DNA of 25,385 nucleotides from Monosiga brevicollis MX1 (Eukaryota > Opisthokonta > Choanoflagellata > Craspedida > Salpingoecidae). Positions 14,377 to 25,005 of this stretch are shown here, piece by piece. Made by a program: the position numbers and the translations under genes. Where the stretch lies: the NCBI RefSeq assembly GCF_000002865.3, contig NW_001865082.1:171406-196790 (forward strand), read 5' to 3'. Each line of letters begins with the position of its first letter. Within the stretch, counting starts at the first letter, position 1. A model generated the notes under the pieces. It saw only the letters and a program-made list of their open reading frames with translations, ran no database searches and was not told the DNA's origin.

Positions 14377-17300
14377 CGCGCAGGCGCCTGCGAACGGATG
14401 ACATCTATCAGCAAATGACCGTCTATCCCGAACCCGAACACCGGAGTGCTGCTCTGGCTTCTCAAGCTGCCATGCTTTACGTGATTTTGTACTTCGAGCC
14501 CACGGCCCTGCACCGCGAGCCGGCCAAGATGCGTGAGATTGTCGATAAGCACTTTCCTGACAATTGGGTCATCAACCTCTACATGGGTACCATTGTCAAC
14601 CTGGCCGAGGCCTGGGAACCCTACAAGGTCGGCACGGTGCTGTCCACGTAGCCTGACCCTATCGCTCTTGTTGGTCGTGCTCACGCCTCCAATCTTGCGC
14701 CTTTCCGTTCATAGGCCGCTTCGGCCGCTTTGAACAACACGCTCGAGTCCAGCAACGTTCAATTGCAAGCGGGACGCTACCTTGAAGCGCTACCCAAGCT
14801 CACCAAGCAAGCCGCCGGACTCTTGAAGGAGGGCGTGCTTGTAGAAGGTGTGTGGATTGCGAGCCGTGTTCGCGCCGTGTAACCTGCGCAGTGCTCCAGC
14901 TGTCAGCATCGCAAACATGATGGCTTTGCCCGATTTAGAATATGTCCTTGACAACACATCAAAGTTGATGCGCGTTATGCGCAAGGTGGGTGGCTAGGGC
15001 CAGCTTTTACACCCATTGCATTGGATTCTGGCCCGTGTTTTGCTCACCGCGCTTGCCGTGGCGGGTTGTAGATCAACGTGACCCTGCGCTGGCTGATCCT
15101 GCACACGCACAACGACGCCCGCACGCAACAACACCGCCGCGTTCAAGCTGCTCGTGAAGAGATTATCAAACTCGGGTACAGAATCCCATGCCCAATGCAC
15201 ACCAAACTGCTCAAGTGGCGCGACGACCATGATCTGACCTTGCTTTGCCTGCTTACCTTCCTAGCTTTGATGCCAAGCCAGTTTTTGATCTGCTCTTGAG
15301 CTGTGCTCAGTACGAGTTTCTGCTCAAGGAAATGTTCAATAGTCTGCTCGAGCAAAAGCAAGATCGCTGGGATGGCTTGAAGAAGGAGGGTCAGTCTTTT
15401 GCTCGAATTGACCCGTTTTGCAACCAGACGCACTCAGATGCCTTACCTGCTTCCCCCATTCATGCTTTGGCGCTTCTCAGCGAGTGACCGCATGAACGAG
15501 CTCTCGGATGTCTTTGGCGGCACAACCCCGCTTACGCGTGTCGAGGTCAACACCCAACTGCGCGGTACGCTCCGGCTCTTGCTGCATCGCCTCTCAATGT
15601 TAGCATAGACTTGCCATGCTTGCCGGGGCTGAAACTCATCCGCCTTCAACCACAATACATATGGGTGTAGACTGGTTCAAGAACATGGGCTCGCAGATTG
15701 CTAGCCTCGATTACAGTGACTCAACCGCTGCCGGTCGCAAGATTATGCAGCTCTTTCAAGCCTTGGAGGAGGTGCAAAGCTTCCACCAGCTTGAATCGAG
15801 TCTGCAAGTGCGCCAATTTCTCAAAGAAACGCAGTCCTCCTTGCAACAGGTGTGTCGGTCGCATTCACACCGCAGTCACGTGCCATCTGCAGCGCTGCAC
15901 ACTGACACCCGGCACGGTTTAGATGATTCGCACCATCAACATCAAGGATGAATTCCTCAGTGTCATCAGCGACGTGGCCGACCTGTCTTATGCTTGGGAG
16001 ATTATCGACAACTACACCGGCTACATGCAAGCTGGCATCAAGCAGGACCCCACGCTCGTGATCAAGTTGCGTGCCACTTTCCTCAAGTTGGCCTCGGCGA
16101 TGGAACTGCCTGTCCTGCGCATTCATCAGGCGGACTCTCCCGATCTCTTTTCCGTCTCGCAATTTTATTCATCCGAGCTTGTCAGCTACGTGCGCCGCGT
16201 AAGTCTTCCTGGACGTCGTAGACCAGACTTGACATCGACCCACTGCGCCCACACGCGAATCTGACTCTTGGGCCCTGTGAACTGGTTTGCAGGTGTTGCA
16301 AATTATTCCACGTAGCATGTTTGAAATCTTGGCCAAGGTGATTGCTATCCGCACGCGGCAGCTCAAGGAAGTGCCGACGCGCCTCGAGAAGGACCAGCTC
16401 AAGGAGTATGCGCAGCTTGATTTGCGCTACGAAATTGCCGAGCTGACCTATCAAATCTCGGTCTTCACCGAAGGCATTCTCATGATGAAGTCCACCCTCG
16501 TGGGTGTGATCAAGGTACGGCTGCGACACGCGCGCACACACCTGGACTAAACCATCGCCCTGACCCGTGCCCCCCGCACCCATAGATTGATCCCAAGCAG
16601 TTGCTTGAGGATGGTATCCGCCGCGAGTTGGTCACACAAGTAGCTAGGGCTCTGGACGAAGTGGTGACCTTTGAGCAAGTGAAGGTGAGAGATGAAACTT
16701 CAAATGCCTCGAGTCGCTGCCAGTCGCGCGCTTGCATCAATCTCCACGACTGGTTGGCACTCATCCTGTTTTGTGTCATTACTTTTCCTCTTGCTGGCTC
16801 GGGCGCAGGGCAAGATGACTGACTTGCACGAAATGCTTCAAGTGCTGCGCCACCGCATGCTGGGCTTCCGCCGCTCTTTCGAGTATATCCAGGTACAGTA
16901 CAGGAGATGTTGGGCTTTGGATTTGCAAGCCTAACATTTCTAGCACCCAGTGATTGTGAGATCGCTATGCACGGCCATCAGATCTGCAATTTACAGTTGT
17001 GGGGTCACCTCGTAGGACTACGTGGACATTTACGGGTTGCGCATCTGGCAAGAAGAGGTGTCTCGCATCGTCAATTACAACGTGGAACAGGAGTGCAATG
17101 CGTTCTTGCGGGAACAGGTTTGACGTTGTGCCCATATCGTCTTTGGCCTTTCATCTCGTTCCCGCTGCTTTGATGTGGCACTGCCACTTGAACCGCTCTC
17201 ACCCCGGCTTGGCTTAAAAATTTGACTCGCTACAGATTACAGACGAAGAATCCATCTACCAGAGTCGCGCGATTCCCATCCCCCGTTTTCAGCCACGGGA

Positions 17301-19027
17301 CAACATGTCCATGAACTTTGTGGGGCGCCTGGCACGCGAACTCCTTCGTCTCACCAACCCATCCACCACCCTTTACCTTGAGCGTAACACAACGTGGTAT
17401 GACATCAAGACCAAGTCGGAAATTGTGCATGCCGACACCTTTCAGCGCCTGCTGGTAAGTTTGCTTCAACCAAGGCCTCGTTACACCTACCGCCTGGTGT
17501 TGACGTCATCCAGCAGACATATCCGTGCCTGCGACGCTGGATGGCTTTCAACGTGCTCAACTTTTCGTGCTTTGGGGGAATGCAGGAGGCCCTTGATACC
17601 TTTGGACTCGCAGGCCTTGACAAATTGTTCTGCTTCATGATTGTGCACGAGTTGCAACGATTTGAGCGCACCTGGCAGCGCCAACTAAAGCAGATTGTGC
17701 CTGCTCTTAAGAGCTTGTCGACAACGCTGCAGCCCTTGGCTGCGCCGCCGGCCACAACAGCCGTCTACGCCACCGGCATTCAGCAGCTGAGCAAAGTGTT
17801 CCCCTTTATTGCCAATGTGGTCTTCAAGGTCTGTTCAACTTTGGCGTGACTTATGATGGTCGCTTCTGGCGGCCCTGTTGCAACGATCTGCCAGAATGTC
17901 AGGACCACGGCTTGAATATACTCATGGCCGATTCTCGCCTATAGGTGGGCCATATTCAGTTGCTGCGCCGCATGATTGCAACGCAGCTGAACAGTGCTGC
18001 CAAATTCGATGGCAAGCTACTTTTGGCGTAAGTCTTAAACCTACGATCATGTGTCGACGCCGTGGTGTCGGTTGACCCATTGCTTCGCCTTTGCTCCGCA
18101 CGCTATGCAGGTCGGTCAAGTCTGTGAATCAGGCTTTGTTGGCTGAAATTGAAACCCACTACCGTGACCCCAGCAAGCCCTTCCCTGGTATGTGCTTTGC
18201 CTCCTGGCAGACTAACTTCTCCCACCGTGCCTGTATTGAAACCGCCACGTCGCTCATGTAGCTCGATCACGCCCTCGTAGGTGGAGACACGCTGTTGCTG
18301 CCCGAGCTCTCGGCTTACTCCGAGGCCGTGGGTGTGGCTGACCCTCTGCAAAAGATCTACGTCACCACAACCAAGCTGGATGAGATTGCTTCCCTGTTGT
18401 TTTTCTTTTCGTTATCACAGGTAGGCACAGGTATTTTGTATGGAAATACCACGCGGTGGTGCGTATACATTCGTAGCTTGCTCACCTGTTGCTCTTGCGT
18501 GCTGTAGCTGCAACGATTTTCGTTTGCGCGCCAACTGGGCACGCTGGTATCGCGGAAGCAGGGCGATGACGTGGACGGAACTGTGTTCATTGCGGGGCTG
18601 ATTACCCTGCTGCGACAGTTTCACGTATCCCATCAGCTTTCTTTCCAGGGCATGTTCGCTCAGCATGTCCGCGCGCAGATCCAGACGGTGGATCCGAAGG
18701 TAAGCGCCCCTCACGCCGTGACTGTCGTCGTGTTTTTTTATGCACCCGCCCACTCATTTTTGATCAATCGCACATTCCATTTTTAAAGAGCCCGACTCTA
18801 TCAGCGGATGCCATCAACTCTCTGGTGTTTTTGGAAGAAATGGCACAATACTGCAAGGTTCGTTTTTGGCGCTGAAACCCAACTCCTCCTCGCACGCATA
18901 CGTCAACTTGAGTGGCTCTGTCCTTGTAACGCTCCAACTGTGCTCCAATGTGTAGACGTCTCGTGCAACCTTGATGACCAACTTACCTCCATATATTGTG
19001 GATGAGTTCCGTCGTCAGACACAGTAA
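12893..19027 (+). CDS. WASHC5: Strumpellin, WASH complex subunit 5
   Basis: A scaffold subunit of the WASH complex, which activates Arp2/3 on endosomes and drives cargo sorting. Exons: 12893-12946, 13057-13197, 13317-13453, 13547-13637, 13759-13853, 13964-14048, 14177-14250, 14384-14627, 14715-14847, 14939-14985, 15072-15175, 15265-15389, 15481-15564, 15671-15849, 15923-16198, 16293-16514, 16586-16684, 16809-16892, 17016-17117, 17236-17454, 17586-17828, 17945-18027, 18111-18187, 18281-18420, 18508-18699, 18789-18857, 18956-19027. They join in frame to 1156 residues; human strumpellin has 1159. Nearly every exon aligns by eye with human, for example [66 protein letters not shown] and the end YIVDEFR. 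The start has a strong Kozak context (GCCACCATGG). The protein has no enzymatic motif and no membrane segment. No internal stop or frameshift was found. Confidence 0.96.
13274..13310 (+). repeat. TCTG/TCCG short tandem repeat in WASHC5 intron 2
   Basis: Degenerate TCTG and TCCG units just upstream of the acceptor GACTCAG at 13316. They double as the polypyrimidine tract. Confidence 0.85.
14063..14084 (+). repeat. (CA)11 microsatellite in WASHC5 intron 6
   Basis: Eleven CA units followed by TATATA, inside intron 14049-14176, about 90 bp before its acceptor. Confidence 0.93.
14345..14376 (+). repeat. T32 run at the 3' end of WASHC5 intron 7
   Basis: 32 consecutive T directly followed by CGCGCAG, the acceptor of intron 14251-14383. 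It serves as an extreme polypyrimidine tract. Confidence 0.95.
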
Positions 19028-19347
19028 AAGTCGTGTAGTTTGGAAGTATCCTTGCCACGACATGCCGTCTCTTGCCCAACGTTGCTTAGGACTATTTGTT
19101 TTTGCTATTCTCGTGTTTTGAAGATGTAAGCCTCTGGTAAACATGTGGCTATCATGGGGTGGTTTTTTTTTTTTCCTTGTTGTTCCCGCTTTTTTTTATC
19201 GCGCTTTGTTTGCGATTAGATGGGTGGTTAGTCACACGCAAACTTCCTGGCAATTTGCAATTGATTGAAGTCTGAAATGACTAAGTCAAGCGTCGAGACA
19301 AAACTATGAACTTTTGTTTTGCTGGTGGCTGAGATTCCTAGGCTGGC
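19028..19347. other. Convergent intergenic region, WASHC5 and spermine synthase
   Basis: 320 bp between two stop codons that face each other. It is T-rich (run at 19163-19174). No gene and no clear poly(A) signal were recognised. Confidence 0.6.
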
Positions 19348-21143
19348 TCAGTTGGTCTTCCAGAGGGTGTAGAACAGCCACATCTCGTGGAACGACGGGA
19401 CACAGACTGATTCCTGCGGGCAGCGGGTGGTGAGCAACGAAGGTTAAGGCTTGCATGGAGGCACCGACAAAATGAAGGGCAAGCAAACCTTGGTAAAGTC
19501 GAGGCCGGCGGGATGAGCATGAACAATGTCCTCGTAGCAGCGCGTGGCGGCAGGCATGTTGGCACTGCCACCTTGAGTAAGATATTTGCCGTGTGGTGCC
19601 AAGAGAGGCATGGCCCGATTGAGGACGATCTGCAAAAACTCCCAATCACTACCTGTGGTTGTCAAGAGCCAGAATGGATGATCGTCAGTCAAAATGCCCC
19701 AGGGCCGGTGAAGCAGAGACCGTGGTGATGAAAAAAAAAAGATCCGGTCTAGCTTTGCATTGGAGCGGCTTGGCACACCTGCGAGCGACGTTGAGACTGG
19801 GACTGCAGTGAGGTCGTTGATGATGTAATCAAATTGCATGCCTACATGGGTGATCAGAGATGAGTGAGTTGTGGCTATTCAAGCAGACCGTGGACGAGAA
19901 CACGGGGGCTAGGATTGCATACCTTGGGCCTGCAATGTGTCCATTTCACCCAGACAATCCTTCACGCGAATCTACAAGAACAAGGGTAGAGTGAAGAAAT
20001 GTGAGAGGCAACTCCGTGTCTTGAGTGCCTTTGTTTCGGGGAACGAATGATACCTCGTAGTTGGGACCGGTGAGGTTATCCATGCTATCGAAGCAGATGC
20101 CTCGCAGGTGCTTGCGGGCCGCATTGATGACCACCTGGGGCGATACAGCGGAGAATGAGATTTAATGAAATTCAAGACAAAGAATGAAAAAGGCGAGATG
20201 TTCAAGCCTAAAAGTTGCCGGGCCCGCCAGGGGACAGGCTGGCGAATGGTATTGGGCTGACCTCGTCAATCTCAATCATGATGACGTTGGCTGGATTGAG
20301 CTTAAGAATCTGATGCAGCACACCACCATCTCCTGCGCCGAGGACGAGGACGGATTTGCCCTCAAAGTTGAAGCGACCGCTTCCAAGGATGGCCTGTGTG
20401 TAAGCCAAGTCGGACTCGGCAAGGTTAGGGTCGTCGTCCAGGAGAAGCATGTTTCCAAACTGGCGTGAGTGGTAGATTTTGACATCCTAGGGTGGAGGGG
20501 AAGCAATGAATTTGACGTGAGGGCGGTGCTTGCGTCGCGTCAGAGCGTGCATCAAGGGGCAAGAGCAGATGGAAGGGCGACCGACTTGGTAGGGCGACTT
20601 TTCGTGAAAGACGAGTTCGTCAAAGTCGTACTGAATCCAAAGGCCATCCGAGGAGGGCACGACGGTGGGAAAAGATCCACCACGGACGACGGGCGGGTAG
20701 AGGGTGGTGGCATCCAGGTGTTGGACGGGGGCAGCCTTGAGCGATTCGGTGGCAGTAGCGCGGACGCGCTCGAGGGCATCGGTCAAATCCGGGGCGGCTT
20801 CGCCGGCAGCCAGGCTGAGAGAAATGTCAGCAGTGACGGTTTCTTCAAAAGCTTTGATTTGCACCGAATGGGGGCTGTTCGGGCTCGTCAGGAGAGCCAG
20901 CGCGCTTTTGGGGCCCTGGGCCTGAAAGAAACTAATGTCAGTGCCTGGGAGCTGGGCATCATCAATGAAGATTTGGGCCACCGCACGAACGAGGTCTTCA
21001 GGAGACTGGGTGAAGCCAGGAAAGTGGAGGTCCAAGAGAACGGAATGCATGCGGGCAGCAACCTCTTGTGCAGCGAGCACGGGAGGCTGGTGCTGGAAAC
21101 GCAAGAGGGGCTGTTCTGTTGCGGGGGCGGCTGTCGTCGACAT
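19348..21143 (-). CDS. SMS: Spermine synthase
   Basis: An aminopropyltransferase that makes spermine from spermidine and decarboxylated S-adenosylmethionine in the cytosol. Exons on the minus strand: 21143-20586, 20486-20262, 20134-20054, 19971-19923, 19841-19779, 19652-19489, 19413-19348. They give 401 residues; human SMS has 366. The N-terminal part (HSVLLDL...) corresponds to the AdoMetDC-like dimerisation domain of animal spermine synthase. A central segment (YPPVVRGG, then [10 protein letters not shown]) leads to the catalytic domain: [17 protein letters not shown], the nucleotide loop GAGDGG (236-241), and [11 protein letters not shown] with Asp314. It ends [16 protein letters not shown]. 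The [10 protein letters not shown] and WxFYTxW motifs point to spermine synthase, not spermidine or thermospermine synthase. The open frame runs on upstream of the chosen ATG but contains no earlier ATG. Confidence 0.94.
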
Positions 21144-21811
21144 GCTTGCGGTGTGTGTGGCAAAGGACGCGGCGGACAGTGGGCAGGACGAGCGGGGCGA
21201 GCGAAGATGAGCCGCAAGGCGTGAACCGGAGACTGCACAGGAAGTATGACCGCGCTGCAGGCTTGAAACCCACAACTTGTTCTAAGAGCAGACATATTCA
21301 TCCAAAAGGAGGGAAGGGAAGCATGAGCTGGAAGGTGAGCCCTTTGAAGTCCGTGGCGCTAGAGGCCGAGCAGAAGCCCTCGAAACGAATCGCACCGGCA
21401 CAATGAACCTCGAAAGACGCATTTGATGGCGGTGGCACAGCAAGCGGCAGCGCGTCCAGCCAAATGGGTCTGAACTACGTTAAGGCCTACATAGAAGACA
21501 AAGCAGCCAAGCGTTCAAGCAAGCCCGCGAGGCAAGAGTGAGCGCTGCCATCCGTCGCCGGAACGAGAATTTTTTTTTTTTTTTTAAATTTCCTGCGTCC
21601 GAAAGAGCTCCGGCAGCCATGATGGTTGAAGCCAGCCCAACAACCCCGCTACCCGTTTCCTTCCTCCCCTACCCCCGCCCCACAACACCCAGGCAATGCC
21701 CATGACCCAGCACCCAGCCCTCGACGTCTCAACCCTTCGACACGCACCTCACGGAGATGTCAACTGCACTCACAGCGTTTCTTGATAGCCGCCACTGACA
21801 TGTGCGCAAAT

Positions 21812-21816
<5 letters not shown>

Positions 21817-21857
<41 letters not shown>

Positions 21858-22010
21858 GCTCTCAAACTCTCTCATTTGCTCTCATTTTCGCTCAACTCTC
21901 TCAACCTCTACAAGTTTCCTTAAGTGTCTGGAACAAATCTCTGTAAGTTTCTCTCAAACCTCTCAAACTCACTCAAGACTCTCTTCAAACTCTCCCTCTC
22001 TTTCTCTGCA
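21817..22010 (+). repeat. CT tract with CTCTCAAA/CTCATTTG units
   Basis: A perfect CT run (21817-21853) followed by degenerate CTCTCATTTG, CTCTCAAA and CTCTCAAC units to about 22010. Although the flanking genes are on the minus strand, the pyrimidine strand is again the + strand. Confidence 0.9.
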
Positions 22011-22230
22011 CATCGCGACAGTGCCGAGGGGCGTGGCACATGGATCAATTTCGCCAGCAGACAAAGGAGACCAGAAGAATGAGGGCCAGAAGGAGGCGTC
22101 AAGACCGCTTGCAACGGTCGACTCGAAACTGAAGCACACAGCGGCTGGACACAGCAAGGGAAGCACATGGGGCGCAGAGGTTGCGGATGGAAGAGGTACA
22201 CACAGTACAAGTGCCACAACAATGTCGGGG

Positions 22231-22248
22231 AAAAAAAAAAAAAAAAAA
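22231..22248 (+). repeat. A18 run
   Basis: 18 A in a row, about 115 bp downstream of the elongase stop codon (T run on the transcribed strand). Confidence 0.95.
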
Positions 22249-22364
22249 GCAGACACGCGGACCGGATTTGTCAAACAGAAACAAGCTGATTTACCAGCAG
22301 CTGGGCACGCCAAGCAAAGAGCGAGAGCTACGGTCGCAATTTGGCCGCAGGGTCATGTCCCGGC

Positions 22365-23798
22365 TTATTGCTGCTTCTTCTGCTTCTTCTGGCCGTCCTT
22401 CTTGCCGTAAGTCTTGCGGTCAAAGTTGGTAAACAGGGCCAGAAGAGAAATGATGTAGAACAGGTACATGATGGTCACGTTCTTGGGGAACGCACAGCCC
22501 TGGCTCAGGAGGATGGCCGCCTATGCAGGAGAAACAGGTGAACAGAAGCCACGTAGCAAGCCCAAGTGGGATCGGGGTAGGGATTGAAGGCAAGATTTGA
22601 GCGCTGGGTATGGTTGGAAAAACCACGTTGAGCTCATACCTGGATGTTCATGGCCACAAACTGGATGCGTTGAGAGTGGGTGATCAGGCGCTTGAGGGCA
22701 GTGGGGACGCGCAGGCCGATGGAGGTGACACCGTAGTAAAAGTACATGATAAAGTGAATGAAAGAGTTCAAGATGACCGTGTAGTAAATGTCACCGTCGT
22801 AGGCCACGTTGGCGTTCAACCAGTAAATCTGCGCGCGTTTCCCACGTACATCAGCGCGACAACAAACCACACGAGGGGCACTGCCCAAGGCACACTAAAT
22901 GAGATGCACGGACCATGAAGATGCTCGAGTGATGGTACACGTGCAGAAAGCTGAGCTGGGTCCACTTGCGGCGAAGGACAATGAAGACCGTGTCGAAAAA
23001 GTCAAGAATCTTGCTCATGTAGAAAAGCCAAGTCACCGAGGCCATTTCTATCGTGTGCACCAAGATGAGACGGTGATGTGGCGCGACGAAAACGGGTGGC
23101 TGGCCACGAAGTAAGAGTCGATCACCCTGACGCACCCGAGTTGCGGAGCGAGAAGGCGTTGCAAAAGGGCTTGTAGCCCTGCTCCATGTAAACGGTGACG
23201 GCACGGTAGATCATAAAGGCACAGAGAGCAACTTGGCTGGCGTTGTAAAGCAACTGTGGCCGATATTATACAGAGGGCGACTGTGAGTCGGTGACCATGA
23301 CACGAGCAGGCCGGAGGGCGCTACCATGGGCTGACGCTCATGATAGAAAAGGCTACTGACTGACCATAAAAGGCTTGAGGAGGTCACGGCCACCCGAGGG
23401 GCTGGGCTTGGAGCCGAAGATCAACTTCATGATCGTGCTGCCGACCAAAACAAAGGCCAAGTAGACAAGCACCAGCACCAAGGCTTCCTACAATGGGTTG
23501 CCGGCAAGCCACACGGAAAGGGAGGAGAGAAACGGGTCAGACTGGGGGCACGGAACACACGGGCTACCAGGTATAAGCAAACGGTGACAGAGGAAGTGCA
23601 TCAGCAACTGACTTCCAATCGCATCATGGGCCAGTTGCGGGGCTCGAGGTTGAGCGAGGTCACATCCGGGTTGAAAAACTGGAAGAGCTGCAGCTCAGAC
23701 TGGCGGATGGTGGCCGTATCCATCTCAACGCCGACCATGTTGGCCGCCTGAGGCAGATACTGGTCCAGCAGACCACGAAACTGGTTGTAAATCTCCAT
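22365..23798 (-). CDS. ELO-family very-long-chain fatty acid elongase
   Basis: A 3-ketoacyl-CoA synthase of the ELO/ELOVL family, an ER membrane enzyme that condenses acyl-CoA with malonyl-CoA. Exons on the minus strand: 23798-23613, 23487-23365, 23253-23136, 23047-22914, 22828-22640, 22520-22365, giving 301 residues, a normal length for the family. The histidine box FLHVYHHSSIF includes His178, His181 and His182. It is preceded by YMSKILDFFDTVFIVLRRK, the K-x2-[ED]-x2-DT-x-F motif. NSFIHFIMYFYYG is the fourth conserved block. Hydrophobic segments occur near 65-80, 105-125, 145-165, 200-220 and 265-285. The C-terminus is rich in lysine (KKQKKQQ) and could act as an ER-retrieval signal. The FLHVYHHSS form is common in elongases of polyunsaturated acids in protists, but chain-length and substrate preference cannot be settled here. 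A non-coding 5' exon is possible, since CTCAG lies 6 bp before the ATG. Confidence 0.92.
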
Positions 23799-24026
23799 CT
23801 TGAACCTGAGCAAGAACCGGATCAGGACCAATGAGGAAAGAAAGCCCGGAACCGCCCGGATCACTAGATCAGCCGACCGCCGGGGGAATGGCAGACAAGG
23901 TCCAAGAATATCACAGAGGTTTAACATGTCTCGCCCCGATAACCACAACCGTCCCGATCCCCCAGTTGCTTGATCCGCGGGTATCATTCCACCCATCGCG
24001 ATTGCCATCCCCCAGCGCCCGTACCC

Positions 24027-24064
24027 GGCGGGGGGGGAGCGTGCTTGATGCTCCCCCCGCGCCG
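24027..24064. repeat. GC-rich inverted repeat (hairpin)
   Basis: GGGGGGAGC (24032-24040) and GCTCCCCCC (24050-24058) form a perfect 9-bp stem around a 9-base loop. With a two-base bulge the pairing extends to 24028-24060. It lies about 235 bp upstream of the elongase ATG. Confidence 0.7.
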
Positions 24065-24408
24065 CCGTTTGCACTTACGAGAGACGAAGAACTCCTAAAA
24101 AATAAAATTCCGTTTTAGAGAGACTGACAGCACGACTCCTCCCGGTCAGAGAGGGGACGCGACGTTGAATCTCCAAGCAGCTTGATAGCTTACCAAAAGC
24201 AGAGAATGTTCTGGATGCGGGTCTTGTCAGAGAGCTGGGGCCATTGTCAGAATCACGTGTCAACCTTGCATCGGCACACCGACACGTTGACAGTGGATGC
24301 GGTAGTGTGTCGTTGGTTACACTTTAGTGGAAAAGTTGATTCGTTTAAGTTTTTTACTTTTGATGTGAGGCTTGTTAGGTATAGTATTTTACTTTTTTGT
24401 AGCCGTCT

Positions 24409-24409
<1 letters not shown>

Positions 24410-24447
<38 letters not shown>
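24410..24447 (+). repeat. T38 homopolymer
   Basis: 38 consecutive T, the longest homopolymer in the window, within a locally AT-rich stretch (about 24300-24470). Confidence 0.97.
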
Positions 24448-24448
<1 letters not shown>

Positions 24449-24559
24449 ATGATTTTTTGGGCAATTTCTGCTTCGGCTCGGCTACGGCAGGGACGTGCTC
24501 CTGGCCACCCGCCCTTTTGAAGAAGAAGCAAGTCGAAAGCAGTGTTTCCTCCTAAATGT

Positions 24560-24562
<3 letters not shown>

Positions 24563-24598
<36 letters not shown>
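24563..24598 (+). repeat. (TG)18 microsatellite
   Basis: 36 bp of uninterrupted TG units. No gene overlaps it. Confidence 0.97.
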
Positions 24599-24599
<1 letters not shown>

Positions 24600-24768
24600 T
24601 TTCAGACGTACAAAAGAATACAGTGTGTCAGGCTCCAGCACGTCTGGAGGCCGTCTTTGGGTTGCGAGGAAGCGCGTAGGTTTGAGGAAGCGTTTTGAGA
24701 GAGGTTTGAGAGACGTCCGTCGGAGCGGAGCGAAAGCTTTGGTGGTGTCTTGAGGTCAATTGAACCAG

Positions 24769-24855
24769 CTGCGGTCGGCAAGCATTCACAGTGACCAGAC
24801 CAGGTGCACCGTTAGAATAGCTGTAGAGTCGCTCAATCCCGAGGATAGGGAAAGT
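24769..24855. repeat. 87-bp direct repeat, copy 1
   Basis: It begins CTGCGGTCGGCAAGC and ends GATAGGGAAAGT. By eye it is identical, base for base, to copy 2. Start-to-start distance is 150 bp and the spacer is 63 bp. Confidence 0.97.
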
Positions 24856-24918
24856 CACAAGAGAGCAGAGCACACAGGAGAGCAAGGGGAAGACAGAATG
24901 GCAGAGGGCTTGACGTAC

Positions 24919-25005
24919 CTGCGGTCGGCAAGCATTCACAGTGACCAGACCAGGTGCACCGTTAGAATAGCTGTAGAGTCGCTCAATCCCGAGGATAGGG
25001 AAAGT
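24919..25005. repeat. 87-bp direct repeat, copy 2
   Basis: Identical to copy 1. On the minus strand this copy ends CCGACCGCAG and is followed at once by GTACGT, a consensus splice donor. Copy 1 ends with the same CAG but is followed by CTGG. The copy is also bracketed by a 12-bp inverted repeat (24917-24928 and 25017-25028). Confidence 0.97.

Larger units (their letters stand above)
21144..22364. other. Intergenic: spermine synthase 5' flank and elongase 3' end
   Basis: About 1.2 kb between two minus-strand genes. Contents: a T17 run (21570-21586), a CT tract (21817-22010), and an A18 run (22231-22248). Open frames here encode low-complexity Ser-Leu or Lys runs and resemble no family. The spermine synthase promoter should lie within the first few hundred bases. 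Confidence 0.6.

Noticed and set aside
21144-21275. N-terminal extension of spermine synthase (possible targeting peptide)
   Set aside because: The frame stays open but has no ATG upstream of 21143, and the extension has no counterpart in the family.
21802-22410. Ser/Leu-rich open frame on the + strand
   Set aside because: It is a translation of the CT tract followed by unrelated sequence, antisense to the elongase 3' flank.
24769-25005. CRISPR-like or prokaryotic repeat array
   Set aside because: Only two long copies, in a clearly eukaryotic intron-rich setting.
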